From contig NVXI01000017.1 of NCBI GenBank assembly GCA_002747015.1, positions 4,615 to 13,881 of the forward strand: a stretch of DNA of 9,267 bases, given 5' to 3'. The position numbers and the translations under genes were made by a program. Shown here in pieces: positions 1 to 7,687 of this stretch. Origin of the DNA: Zetaproteobacteria bacterium (GTDB lineage Bacteria > Pseudomonadota > Alphaproteobacteria > Micavibrionales > Micavibrionaceae). The notes under the pieces were generated by a model. The model was not told the DNA's origin, did no database searches, and saw only the letters and a program-made list of their open reading frames with translations. The stretch's first letter is position 1, and each line of letters opens with the position of its first letter.

Positions 1-513
1 GATATTCATATCAATGAACAAATTTCGTTAGATCAAGCAACACGTATGATCCAGCGGTCATATGCAATAGCGCAGCGTAACAAACAAACATTGACCTATC
101 GTTTAACGGCTTTGTTTATTAATGGACAATTTTTAGTCGGGGATTGGCGTGAAAGTGATGATAGTACATTGATTGTTGGCGCCCATCTTGTGGAAGAAAG
201 GCACATACGTATACTGACGCGATTTCTGCCTATTTCTGAGCATAATTTGAAAAGTATTCAGTTGGAACTTGAGGCTGTAAACGATGATGATGTGCCTGTG
301 CATACCATATCTTTGCGCATAAACGCCGAGGATGAAAAATTTCCGAACTGGAGTTATTTAGCAGGAAGTCCACCACTTAAGAAAGTTAGGGTGAAGGCTA
401 AATTTACCGCTATAGACGGCTTTACTAAAACACAAGATTGGCAGACGACGGAACGTGATTTATTGATTGTTGACCCTGAAAAACAGGTCGTGGTGCTGGG
501 GGCTTCCTCATGA
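1..513 (+). CDS. C-terminal end of a large tandem-repeat protein (5'-partial), paralogue of the downstream large genes
   Basis: The frame is open from base 1 with no stop, so the gene starts upstream; the internal ATG at 46 is not the start. The 170 visible residues match the C-terminal repeats of the next two complete proteins. The end of one repeat (a YRLT strand, then an 'NGQFLVGDW' turn and a 'TLIV' strand) is followed by one complete last repeat (RHIRILTRF through DWQTTERDLLIVD). The same pattern (YRxxxxF, then a D/N-G turn, then a W or F followed by a hydrophobic strand) closes the proteins ending at 2848 and 5313. It is beta-rich and acidic, with no membrane segment. The TGA stop lies 22 bases before the next ATG, so the two genes are probably co-transcribed. 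The family is not one I can name and the function is unknown. The coding call is secure; the paralogy call rests on by-eye alignment. Confidence 0.9.
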   Translation, partial: DIHINEQISLDQATRMIQRSYAIAQRNKQTLTYRLTALFINGQFLVGDWRESDDSTLIVGAHLVEERHIRILTRFLPISEHNLKSIQLELEAVNDDDVPVHTISLRINAEDEKFPNWSYLAGSPPLKKVRVKAKFTAIDGFTKTQDWQTTERDLLIVDPEKQVVVLGASS

Positions 514-526
514 ACAATTTATACTT

Positions 527-532
527 GGAGAG
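527..532 (+). promoter_or_regulatory. Ribosome binding site deciding the 536 start
   Basis: GGAGAG lies 3-5 bases before the ATG at 536. This favours 536 over an in-frame ATG at 467, which would overlap the upstream gene by 47 bases and add 23 residues with no counterpart in the paralogues. Confidence 0.7.
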
Positions 533-535
533 ACT

Positions 536-2848
536 ATGTTAAGTTTTGCAGCGCCGCCTATTCAGATTGATGATGTTATCTTATATCCGGATCATCAAGA
601 CCCTCTGATGTTTTATTATTCAGCAGGCAAGCCACGTATTGCTAGATATAGCAATGATGACTTGATGTATGCGTTGTTCCTATATCGTGATATTTTGGAG
701 CATTCTGCGTTTGAAGGCACAACAATTCCGGATGAAATGGGCGCGGGATTTTTGACACTTGGTGTGGATTGTGGACGCAGTGAAGACGAGTTGGATGATG
801 CGCGGGATGCCTTGGCGGATATTTTGAATAAGGAACCGGAGGATATTAAGTTAGCGCCGATCCCTTATAAGGATGGGACTGTCAGTTTGATAGGGCTTGA
901 TATCAAAGATAGTGAAAATATTACAATTCCTGCTGTGACAGATAATAGACCTCAATTTGTACGTAATGTAATGGCGGCATCAACGCCTGCATTATTAGGG
1001 GATTTGAGAAGTATTTTTTCGGTTAGTTTAAGTGAAAAGGGTGCCGCTTTTATGGCTGGTGTGCATGGGTCTGGTGCGCTTCCCTTTGGTGTTAGTTATG
1101 ATTTAACTTTTGAAGGTTTACGTCCGTCTATTGATGTGACCATAACCGCTGATACCAGTCAAATACGCACGTATTTTGGTGGTGGGATCTCTGGGCAATA
1201 CCAGTTTTTCAAAGCTGATATATCAGCCGGCATTGAAAAAATGCACCGTGATGGGAAAGTTAAGATTCAAATCACAAGTCAGCAAACTGGAGCGGCGGCG
1301 GAGCGAAGCAAGAAATTTGCACTTGATCTATTTAAAGAACGTATAATTCAGGATTTGTTTAATCCTGGACTTCCGGGGGTTCCGCCACAGGCGGCAAATA
1401 TTGCGGATAATGCTGATGCGCTTGCTTCTGCATCGAGTGCTTTGTCTCAGTCAGAAAGTGGGGGTGGTTCAATAACTTTGTCACTAAAGGCCGAACAGTC
1501 GACAGTGACGGGAGAGCTTGTCTATAATTTTAGCGAGAGCGCACCTGAAGAAAGGCGTGATGGTCCAAATGCGTTTTTACAGACGTTATTATCTAAAGAG
1601 GATCTGGATAAGACCATTACAATGGTTGATCTCGGTCAATCCAGCAGTTTCTTTAATAATCTTGAAATTGTTGTGTCAGGACCAAATTCGGATGTGTATG
1701 AAACGCTTCGTTTATCGCGAATTACAGTCGATATCTTTTATGGTGAAGTGAATGATGATGAACTGCCTGAAGCAAAATCTATTATATTTGATGTAGATTC
1801 AAAGCGGGATCAAATTGTAGCTTTCAGCCGGACGGGGAGAAGTTCATTAGGGTATCGTTATACTGTGAAGTATGATTTTCTTGATGATGATGATATTTCA
1901 GCAGACGCGCTGCGCTATGTTATTCCATCACGCGCAAAACAGGCGAGAACACTATCTATCAACCCGCAAGATGATTTTTTGTTCTCTAGACTTCGTGTCC
2001 GTGCAGGACGCATTGATGAGAATATTGCATCTATCGATGTGACAGTTACAACAGCAACAGAAGATTTGAGCTTTGAAACAGAAAAATCATTCAGGTTTAA
2101 TCCACCGTTTGGTGATGTTGTGGGGCACGGTTTGTGGAATATCCGTAGCCTTAATAAGCAACTTGAACCTTATAATGTTAAGTCTGAATTTGTATTTGGT
2201 AATGGTGAAACACATGCACCGCCAATACAAGAATATGCTGGATCATTGTTAACCATTGATGATCCGTTTCGTGCAACACGAAATTTGTTGATTATTCCTA
2301 ACATCGTATCGGAGCATATCGATGCTGTTGATGTGGAGGTTGAATATAAAGATGATGCGTCTGGTTACCAGCGTCGTTTTCAAGTGTCAATGCAGCCACC
2401 ATTTACTCCAAGAGCACTGAGTTGGCCTATCTTTGATTCAAACTTTCGTGAAATTCGGTATCGTTCAACAGTGCATGAGAATGGTTTGTCTGAAACGACC
2501 GAATTTGAATTGTCGGATGAGCCGAGTATTACTGTTGGTGCGGCTTTGGTGTTGGTTGATAAAGTTTCTGTACGTCTTATTGGTGGCAGTCTCGTTGATG
2601 CGGGTATTGATGCTGTTGTTGTTGATGTGCGTATGGTTGATGCTGAGGGGCGCGAAAGAATGTCGTCCCTGTTCTTTGCCGAGGGTATAGAGATGCTGCA
2701 GACATTACAGCTGGTTCGTCGACCGGACGAACAACCTTCTTTTTCTTATCGTATTCAAACGTTTAAAATGGACGGTTCGGAAACGCTTTCGGATTGGACA
2801 GAAAAAGTTGGAAACCCGTTACTAATTATATCAATCCGTAATTTATAA
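536..2848 (+). CDS. Large head-plus-four-beta-repeat protein, 770 aa, unknown family (paralogue A)
   Basis: Start chosen at ATG 536 for its Shine-Dalgarno site and because MLSF resembles the MLSL start of the paralogue at 7688. Head: FYY at residues 26-28 followed by KPRIA at 32-36, GFLTL at 71-75, TPALLGD at 150-156 and GVSYDLTFEGL at 185-195. Residues about 240-290 look helical and charged. An Ala/Ser/Gly-rich hinge follows at about 290-312, then a middle module (GSITLSL at 311-317). Four divergent beta-rich repeats start near 376, 483, 582 and 674 and run to the C-terminus; each ends in a Y-R/K strand, an acidic or Gly turn and a hydrophobic strand. There is no signal peptide or membrane segment. 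It sits 22 bases after one paralogue and 17 before the next. I do not recognise a named family. The domain plan suggests a structural or binding protein rather than an enzyme, but that is inference. Confidence 0.93.
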   Translation: MLSFAAPPIQIDDVILYPDHQDPLMFYYSAGKPRIARYSNDDLMYALFLYRDILEHSAFEGTTIPDEMGAGFLTLGVDCGRSEDELDDARDALADILNKEPEDIKLAPIPYKDGTVSLIGLDIKDSENITIPAVTDNRPQFVRNVMAASTPALLGDLRSIFSVSLSEKGAAFMAGVHGSGALPFGVSYDLTFEGLRPSIDVTITADTSQIRTYFGGGISGQYQFFKADISAGIEKMHRDGKVKIQITSQQTGAAAERSKKFALDLFKERIIQDLFNPGLPGVPPQAANIADNADALASASSALSQSESGGGSITLSLKAEQSTVTGELVYNFSESAPEERRDGPNAFLQTLLSKEDLDKTITMVDLGQSSSFFNNLEIVVSGPNSDVYETLRLSRITVDIFYGEVNDDELPEAKSIIFDVDSKRDQIVAFSRTGRSSLGYRYTVKYDFLDDDDISADALRYVIPSRAKQARTLSINPQDDFLFSRLRVRAGRIDENIASIDVTVTTATEDLSFETEKSFRFNPPFGDVVGHGLWNIRSLNKQLEPYNVKSEFVFGNGETHAPPIQEYAGSLLTIDDPFRATRNLLIIPNIVSEHIDAVDVEVEYKDDASGYQRRFQVSMQPPFTPRALSWPIFDSNFREIRYRSTVHENGLSETTEFELSDEPSITVGAALVLVDKVSVRLIGGSLVDAGIDAVVVDVRMVDAEGRERMSSLFFAEGIEMLQTLQLVRRPDEQPSFSYRIQTFKMDGSETLSDWTEKVGNPLLIISIRNL
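1661..2845 (+). repeat. Four tandem divergent protein repeats in paralogue A
   Basis: These are protein-level repeats, too diverged to show as DNA repeats. Unit starts fall near bases 1661, 1982, 2279 and 2555, giving units of about 107, 99, 92 and 97 residues. Each has an opening beta strand, an 'I/V-x-V-x-V' strand pair, an acidic turn, a Tyr-rich strand (for example YRYTVKY, IRYRSTV, FSYRIQTF), a Gly/Asp turn and a closing hydrophobic strand. The pattern suggests a chain of small beta-sandwich domains. Boundaries are approximate and were set by eye. Confidence 0.6.
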
Positions 2849-2854
2849 TTTACT

Positions 2855-2861
2855 AGAAAGG
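2855..2861 (+). promoter_or_regulatory. Ribosome binding site for the GTG-started gene
   Basis: AGAAAGG lies 4 bases before GTG 2866. An ATG at 2862 is too close to this site and opens only a five-codon frame (ending TGA at 2877-2879) that overlaps the GTG start, so GTG is the better initiation codon for the long gene. Confidence 0.5.
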
Positions 2862-2865
2862 ATGC

Positions 2866-5313
2866 GTGAAAGTGCTTGATTTAAATACGAAAATAGAAAT
2901 GCATGGTGTAACATTGTATCGTGATTTTGACGATCCGGGCGTTTTTTATTTTATGCCTGGATTACCTCATATAGCTGTGGAAAATGGAGATCCGCGTTTC
3001 AGTCTTATGGTCTTTGAAAAAAGTGGTGCTGCTGGTGAAGAAGAGGCTGGTGGTTTTCTGACATTAACGGTTTCAACTGATTTAGGAAATGTGAAGGATA
3101 AGGTTCTGCGTTCCTTGAAACGTCAATATGGTAACGATGTGCGTTTATCTTCTGTGGAGTTTACGGATGCTTCGGTCAAGCTTATTGGTCTTGATATTGG
3201 TGAAGGGGATGGTGGTGATAATGCCCCAACAGATACAGGGCCAGCAGGTATTAGGTTTATTGAAAAAGTTGAATCAAGCCAGACACCGATGCTGACAGGT
3301 GATAATAGAGCATTTTTCTCTACACGTTTATCAGAGGATGGCGCTGCCTTTATTCTTGGTATACTTGAAGGTGCGCCGGATGCGATGCCCTTTGGAGTAA
3401 GCTATGATTTTACGTTTAGTGGGTTGCTTTCGGTTCAAGACCTGAAAATTGAGATTGATTTTGAGCGTTCCTATAATTTCATGCGCCAGCGTTTTGGTTT
3501 AAATGCTGTCGTCATCGAAGCAGAAATTGATTCTGTTATCGAGGCGTTGAAGACCAATGAATCTATCAAAATTATAGATACTGTTCGAACGTTGGAGTTG
3601 TCGACGCCTGAAGCAATGCAGGCGAGAAAAACAGAGATCGATGCTTTGGTTAAAGAGCTGGCAACGGGGGTATTTTTTCAGCCAACGCTAACAATTGGTA
3701 GCCCGTCAGTAAATGAGTCTGATGTGTTTACATCGTCATCTGAGAGTGCCAGTGACCCAGTTTCAGAGGCACTGAGGCGGGGTGGCCCTGGTGCAGGGAT
3801 TTTGGCAGGAATGGCTGTGGCACACATGCCGGAGGTGTCCGGAGGTGATGCCACGACGCCGGATCCTGTAGATCCTGTGGATGGCGATGAATCAGAGGGA
3901 AGTGAGGCGGCACGCGTTTATCAAGCTATGGGCTCGCCAAGGGCTACGTTTGTTATGCGGAGCCTAAGTCAAAGTGAACGTCGTAAGGTGACATATGATC
4001 TGAGTAGAACAGCGGTGCAACAGCGTAAATATCCTGCTGTAAATGATTTGTCATTTATGGCATCCTCTGCGGTATTGAGGCGTAAAGTCGCTAGAATTGA
4101 TCTTAATCATCCGTTCTTTAAACGTATTGATATTGATATTGAAGCCGGAGCGATGGATTTTGAGGCTGAAGGTGTGACGAAGTTAACGGTTGATTTTCGC
4201 TATGGTAAACGCGACGACGGCACTCCAAAGGATGAAATTTCTGTTATTTTGCAGGATATTGCAGATAAGCGCAGCTTTACGTTGTTTGCTGATGATACGG
4301 GCACAAAGATGTATGAATATCGTATTACAGCAAATTACAGGCCTGATTTTGGTATTGGTGATGAAAGCCTCGTTGTGGTCGGCCCTTGGGTTGAATCGGA
4401 CGCTCGATTGATCTCTGCACATTCACAAATGGTTGCGCGTAGAATGAACATTTCTCTACGTTTACCGCGTGTTCTGCCGCCAGATTTATTGGAAGTTAGG
4501 TCTGTTGTTCATTACAAGAATGAGGATGGTTCTGTTGAGGATAGTGAGGAAGTTATTCTTTCTGCCACTAATACGAACCAAAGTGTCATAATACGTTACA
4601 GTGGAGATGATGATTCAATAGAAGTTACGGCAAAGGCTATATTTGCTGATGGGGAAGAAGTGGATTTGCCAATGCAGCAGAGGCCCGACCGTGGAAGCGG
4701 CGCCGCGGATGACGTTGTTGAGTTTTTTATGAAAAGGCGGCCATCTCTGGATTTTGATGTCATTATGCAGGATCCTTTAGATGAATTAGCCAGTGTTATT
4801 CTGGATTATGAAGTCGCGCAAGGCGATCAAATTGTAAGCTCGGCATCTTTGCAGATCGAGCAGGCCTTGGTAAGGAAAACTATATCTGAGCCTTTAGGTG
4901 CTGATGCACCAGCTACTCTTCGTGTCAAGGAAAGACGCTTATATTCCAGTGGTGGTATTGAGGAAGTTGATTGGAGGCTGGCGACAGACCTTTCTATTAT
5001 TGTAGGGGTGCCTGCAGCAGATGTGCGTACAGTTGCGGTACGTTATATAGGGCCGCCAATGGATGCAATGGGGCTCAACGGCATTCTTGTTGAGCTGGCA
5101 TATGATGATCCTGATGGCGATGAAGATTTCAAACAATCTGAAACGATTTTTGTGAATAATAGTGATGTTGTGGATTGGCGTTTTCGTATGGCGGATCGTC
5201 GTGCGACAACATTCAAATATCGTCTAACAATTTTCTTGAATAATGGGGAAGAGCGTGTTGGAGAATTTAGAGAGTATGCCGGTAATGATCTGATACTACG
5301 CTCAAATTTCTGA
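2866..5313 (+). CDS. Large head-plus-four-beta-repeat protein, 815 aa, unknown family (paralogue B)
   Basis: This is a full-length paralogue of the preceding gene with the same module order. Head: a TLYRDFDDPGVFYF stretch ending at residue 29, LPHIA at 33-37, GGFLTL at 62-67, TPMLTGDNRAFF at 140-151 and PFGVSYDFTFSGL at 175-187. A charged helical segment lies at about 215-265. A long low-complexity hinge at about 285-355 is rich in Ser, Gly, Pro and Asp, including a 'DPVDPVDGDESEGSE' run, and is longer than in paralogue A. A middle module (about 360-416) and four beta repeats starting near 417, 524, 625 and 720 complete the protein. The repeat block is nearly the same total length as in paralogue A (about 399 versus 395 residues). 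The start is GTG, 17 bases after the upstream stop. No signal peptide or membrane segment is visible. The family and function are not recognised; a scaffold or binding role is inferred. Confidence 0.93.
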   Translation: MKVLDLNTKIEMHGVTLYRDFDDPGVFYFMPGLPHIAVENGDPRFSLMVFEKSGAAGEEEAGGFLTLTVSTDLGNVKDKVLRSLKRQYGNDVRLSSVEFTDASVKLIGLDIGEGDGGDNAPTDTGPAGIRFIEKVESSQTPMLTGDNRAFFSTRLSEDGAAFILGILEGAPDAMPFGVSYDFTFSGLLSVQDLKIEIDFERSYNFMRQRFGLNAVVIEAEIDSVIEALKTNESIKIIDTVRTLELSTPEAMQARKTEIDALVKELATGVFFQPTLTIGSPSVNESDVFTSSSESASDPVSEALRRGGPGAGILAGMAVAHMPEVSGGDATTPDPVDPVDGDESEGSEAARVYQAMGSPRATFVMRSLSQSERRKVTYDLSRTAVQQRKYPAVNDLSFMASSAVLRRKVARIDLNHPFFKRIDIDIEAGAMDFEAEGVTKLTVDFRYGKRDDGTPKDEISVILQDIADKRSFTLFADDTGTKMYEYRITANYRPDFGIGDESLVVVGPWVESDARLISAHSQMVARRMNISLRLPRVLPPDLLEVRSVVHYKNEDGSVEDSEEVILSATNTNQSVIIRYSGDDDSIEVTAKAIFADGEEVDLPMQQRPDRGSGAADDVVEFFMKRRPSLDFDVIMQDPLDELASVILDYEVAQGDQIVSSASLQIEQALVRKTISEPLGADAPATLRVKERRLYSSGGIEEVDWRLATDLSIIVGVPAADVRTVAVRYIGPPMDAMGLNGILVELAYDDPDGDEDFKQSETIFVNNSDVVDWRFRMADRRATTFKYRLTIFLNNGEERVGEFREYAGNDLILRSNF
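4111..5310 (+). repeat. Four tandem divergent protein repeats in paralogue B
   Basis: Units begin near bases 4111, 4435, 4738 and 5023. They share the Y-R strand signature (YEYRITANY, RLYSSGG, FKYRLTIF), a Gly/Asp turn and a closing valine/isoleucine-rich strand (SLVVVG, LSIIVG, DLILRS). The second unit is the most diverged: an 'IEVTAKAIF' strand stands where others have the Tyr-Arg strand. The repeats are seen at protein level only. Confidence 0.6.
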
Positions 5314-5337
5314 TTTCAAGATATAAAATTATTATAA

Positions 5338-5342
5338 CGGAG
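5338..5342 (+). promoter_or_regulatory. Ribosome binding site for the PLD gene
   Basis: CGGAG is separated by a run of six T from ATG 5349. The 35-base gap before this gene is the longest in the window, but it shows no stem-loop terminator and no clear promoter. Confidence 0.6.
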
Positions 5343-5348
5343 TTTTTT

Positions 5349-6956
5349 ATGCCTACATTTGCAGAATTGAAAAATAAATATATGTTTACCGGCTCAATAA
5401 CACAGCCATCAGGGTCTAGTGGGGGGCTGTCGCCTACGCCGCCAACCTCCATGAGTATCCCGATTTTTACACAAAGCGAAGTAACCCCACTTATTAATGG
5501 CCCTCGGTATTTTGCAGAGTTAAAGGCAAAGCTTAACGCGTTGGATACAACCAAAAATGCTTTCTTTTATATACATGGTTGGTGGTTTGGGGAGAATTTT
5601 TCCTTTGATGGTGCTGCCTCGCCAAACGCGGCAACTGATCTGTTGAAAAAACGTTCGGCCGATGGTGTGGATGTGCGTGTTATGGGTTGGGTTGCTCCCC
5701 CTGAACTTATGAACAGTAGTCTTGTCTCTTCTGTAGGTGGTGCTGTTATGGGGATATTAGGTTTGAATAATCAGACAATGAAATTTATTCAAAAACTTCG
5801 TACAGAACCAACAATGGCACATAAGGCTGTTTGTAATATTTTATCTCACCCCGCTGGAGCAGCGCATTTGAAAATGTGTGTATTGGGAGATGATGATCAG
5901 GCATGGTCGTATACTGGTGGTATTGATCTGCAAGGGGGGCGACATTCCGCAGCATGGGAAGACGTTCAAGTCAAAACGACAGGGCCAGGCGCACGAGGGG
6001 TGTATAATTATTATCGTGATTTATGGCAGGAGACACGCGGTAGGAACGTTGTCTCGCTCGTAAATCCGGCACCGGGGGGGATAACAATGAACAGCCACAC
6101 TTCATCAATGCCAAGTCTTTCTGCACGCTCTATTGGCTCTACAACGACAGGTAAGCTGCATGTGCAATCTGGTCGTACTCTGCCGCAATATAGGTTTGCA
6201 AGTGGTATTATTGATAGTGCGATTGTGCCAACGAATGATCCATTAAGTTTCGCGCCGAATGGAATGTTTGGTATTAAGGCAATGTGGCATAAGGGTATTT
6301 CTGGTGGTGAAACCTATATTTATATTGAAGATCAGGCATTTTGGTCTGCTGAAGTCAGTGATTGGCTCAATGCACAGATTAAAGCGAATAGCAGTCTTAA
6401 AGTTATATTGGTAACGGGGCGGTGGGATCCTAATGATCCACATAATCCTTTGAATTTCAGACTACGATCTGTTTCTATAAATAATCACTTATTGGCAGGT
6501 TTAACTTCTGCACAAATGGATCGAATTTGCTTGGTTTCACATCAGGCCAAGACTATTCATGCAAAAACGACAATTGTTGATGATCATTGGGGGCTTATTG
6601 GCTCGGCAAATTATATGCGCCGGAGCTTATACTCTGATATTGAAGGATCATATGGTTTTATGGATGAGGATGCGACTGTTGTATCTGGTTATCGTCAAGA
6701 GCTATGGGATTTCCATTTTGGCGCACCAGAGCCAGATTTAACAGCCGCTATAGATCGCTGGTTTGCTTTGCCGACAACTACGGCAGGACTAAATAATTTA
6801 TTGCGCCTGACATTGCCTCTTCCCCCTGTTTCTCTGACTGCAAGTGAACAAAGGATTGTTGATGAAGTACAGGATTTCGATAGCCGCAGGGTATGGGGCG
6901 CGGATTTACTTAGCCTTGCTCTAGAAGCAGGCTCAACAGCTATTTCTAGTCCGTAA
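5349..6956 (+). CDS. Phospholipase D superfamily protein (two HKD half-sites, first irregular), 535 aa
   Basis: PLD-family enzymes hydrolyse or transfer phosphodiesters, using a His from each of two HxK(x)4D motifs. The C-terminal half-site is a textbook match: H404, K406, D411, then G418-S419-x-N421, with E432 downstream. The N-terminal half-site has H173 and K175, then a GDDD run at 180-183 and GG at 190-191. Its Asp spacing is off by one or more residues, so a short insertion is likely. The text after it (GGIDL, R198, WEDV at 203-206, GPGA from 212) follows the pattern of true phospholipases D. YIYIEDQ at 323-329 opens the second half-domain. Residues 15-36 are a Gly/Ser/Pro-rich linker and 125-139 a glycine-rich hydrophobic stretch that might touch membrane. 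There is no signal peptide. Lipid hydrolysis is likely; nuclease or transferase activity cannot be excluded. It sits inside an array of non-PLD paralogues, so they probably work with it. Confidence 0.93.
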   Translation: MPTFAELKNKYMFTGSITQPSGSSGGLSPTPPTSMSIPIFTQSEVTPLINGPRYFAELKAKLNALDTTKNAFFYIHGWWFGENFSFDGAASPNAATDLLKKRSADGVDVRVMGWVAPPELMNSSLVSSVGGAVMGILGLNNQTMKFIQKLRTEPTMAHKAVCNILSHPAGAAHLKMCVLGDDDQAWSYTGGIDLQGGRHSAAWEDVQVKTTGPGARGVYNYYRDLWQETRGRNVVSLVNPAPGGITMNSHTSSMPSLSARSIGSTTTGKLHVQSGRTLPQYRFASGIIDSAIVPTNDPLSFAPNGMFGIKAMWHKGISGGETYIYIEDQAFWSAEVSDWLNAQIKANSSLKVILVTGRWDPNDPHNPLNFRLRSVSINNHLLAGLTSAQMDRICLVSHQAKTIHAKTTIVDDHWGLIGSANYMRRSLYSDIEGSYGFMDEDATVVSGYRQELWDFHFGAPEPDLTAAIDRWFALPTTTAGLNNLLRLTLPLPPVSLTASEQRIVDEVQDFDSRRVWGADLLSLALEAGSTAISSP

Positions 6957-6959
6957 GGA
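6955..6959 (+). promoter_or_regulatory. Ribosome binding site overlapping the PLD stop codon
   Basis: AAGGA shares its first two bases with the PLD TAA stop and lies 7 bases before ATG 6967. This arrangement suggests translational coupling of the head-only gene to the PLD gene. Confidence 0.6.
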
Positions 6960-6966
6960 AAATGTA

Positions 6967-7662
6967 ATGGTTACGGTAGATGATATAATTGTCATTGAGA
7001 GGCCACAAAGGTGTGTGGTTTTTCAATCAAGTCAACGGGGGGGGCAATTTTTTATTCTGCCCTTGGAACCTGCGATTGCTCGTGACAATAGTAAGGTATC
7101 TTTGCAGTTAACAATAATGAAAAAGCAGGATAAAATTACCCATGCTTTTTTGACGGTGACGACGACATTGCCAATGGATGATGCGCTACGAAGTGCTGCT
7201 GTAAAAATGATTAAGAGAAAATTTGATCATGTGGAGGAGGGTACTCAAATTAATCTGGTAAGAATTGATACTGAAGAGTGTAAATCGAACATTGTATTTG
7301 GCGGGGTAGGCGGTGTTTCTTTGGAAGGCACGTTTCAAGGCGTTGGTGAACAACGCATTTTAATGAACAAAACTTTGTCTGTTGTAGAAGCAGAGGCTCT
7401 GGTTGAGTTATGGGAGCGAGGCTTGCCTGATACATATATTACATATCAGGTGTCAATTTCTATCATGAGTCAAAATGATGCGCAGATGTCTGTGTATGAA
7501 TTTCAGGAAGTTTTTGGCGCTGGGCATCAAATACGACAGTCGACAGCAGAGCATATCGACGTCACAAATTTTTCAAATAACATTTTAACATTACAGCTAC
7601 GAGCCCCTGTCGATTTATCAAGACAGGATTTATCGCGTGCAATGATAGAGACTAATTTATAA
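6967..7662 (+). CDS. Stand-alone head-domain protein, 231 aa, diverged paralogue of the large proteins' N-termini
   Basis: No named family is recognised. By-eye alignment matches the head of the large paralogues in order: FFILPLEPAIAR (28-39) to their FYY...P.IA motif; AFLTV (60-64) plus an amphipathic helix to their GFLTL and helix; INLVRI to their 'IKLAPI/VRLSSV' strand; GEQRILMNKTLS (127-138) to the GD-x-R/N...SLS segment; and TYITYQVSISI (156-166) to the GVSYDLTF strand. It ends about 65 residues later, with none of the hinge or beta repeats. The invariant GD of the large heads is GE here and the GVSY glycine is missing, so the copy is well diverged. It has no signal peptide or membrane segment. 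It starts 10 bases after the PLD gene, whose stop overlaps its ribosome binding site, so the two are probably made together. A capping, adaptor or PLD-control role is possible but unproven. Confidence 0.88.
   Translation: MVTVDDIIVIERPQRCVVFQSSQRGGQFFILPLEPAIARDNSKVSLQLTIMKKQDKITHAFLTVTTTLPMDDALRSAAVKMIKRKFDHVEEGTQINLVRIDTEECKSNIVFGGVGGVSLEGTFQGVGEQRILMNKTLSVVEAEALVELWERGLPDTYITYQVSISIMSQNDAQMSVYEFQEVFGAGHQIRQSTAEHIDVTNFSNNILTLQLRAPVDLSRQDLSRAMIETNL
7037..7044 (+). repeat. G8 homopolymer tract early in the head-only gene
   Basis: Eight consecutive G occupy codons 24-26 (Arg-Gly-Gly), followed three bases later by a T6 run (7048-7053). A one-base slip here would frameshift the gene near its start. 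Whether the tract actually varies cannot be told from one sequence. Confidence 0.5.
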
Positions 7663-7675
7663 GAAAACATTATAT

Positions 7676-7682
7676 AAGGAGG
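7676..7682 (+). promoter_or_regulatory. Strong ribosome binding site for the last gene
   Basis: AAGGAGG, the best Shine-Dalgarno match in the window, lies 5 bases before ATG 7688. It fixes this start and suggests efficient translation of the last paralogue. Confidence 0.75.
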
Positions 7683-7687
7683 AATAC

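Noticed and set aside
467..535. N-terminal extension of the 770-aa protein to an upstream in-frame ATG at 467
   Set aside because: It overlaps the upstream gene by 47 bases, the added residues match nothing in the paralogues, and a good ribosome binding site sits just before ATG 536.
1518..2690. Plus-strand alternative-frame open frames inside paralogue A
   Set aside because: They overlap the supported gene in another frame; their hydrophobic, Leu/Val/Arg-rich composition is typical of shifted-frame reading of this codon usage.
5314..5348. Possible promoter or terminator in the AT-rich gap before the PLD gene
   Set aside because: There is no inverted repeat with a T tract. The T6 run is the spacer between ribosome binding site and start, and no paired -35/-10 boxes are convincing.
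5267..5554. Minus-strand 95-codon frame across the junction of paralogue B and the PLD gene
   Set aside because: It is antisense to two well-supported genes, and the translation has no recognisable motif.
5721..5765. Possible transmembrane segment in the PLD (residues 125-139)
   Set aside because: It is short, glycine-rich and contains serines, and is better read as a loop or hydrophobic helix of the catalytic domain; possible membrane contact is noted only as an option.
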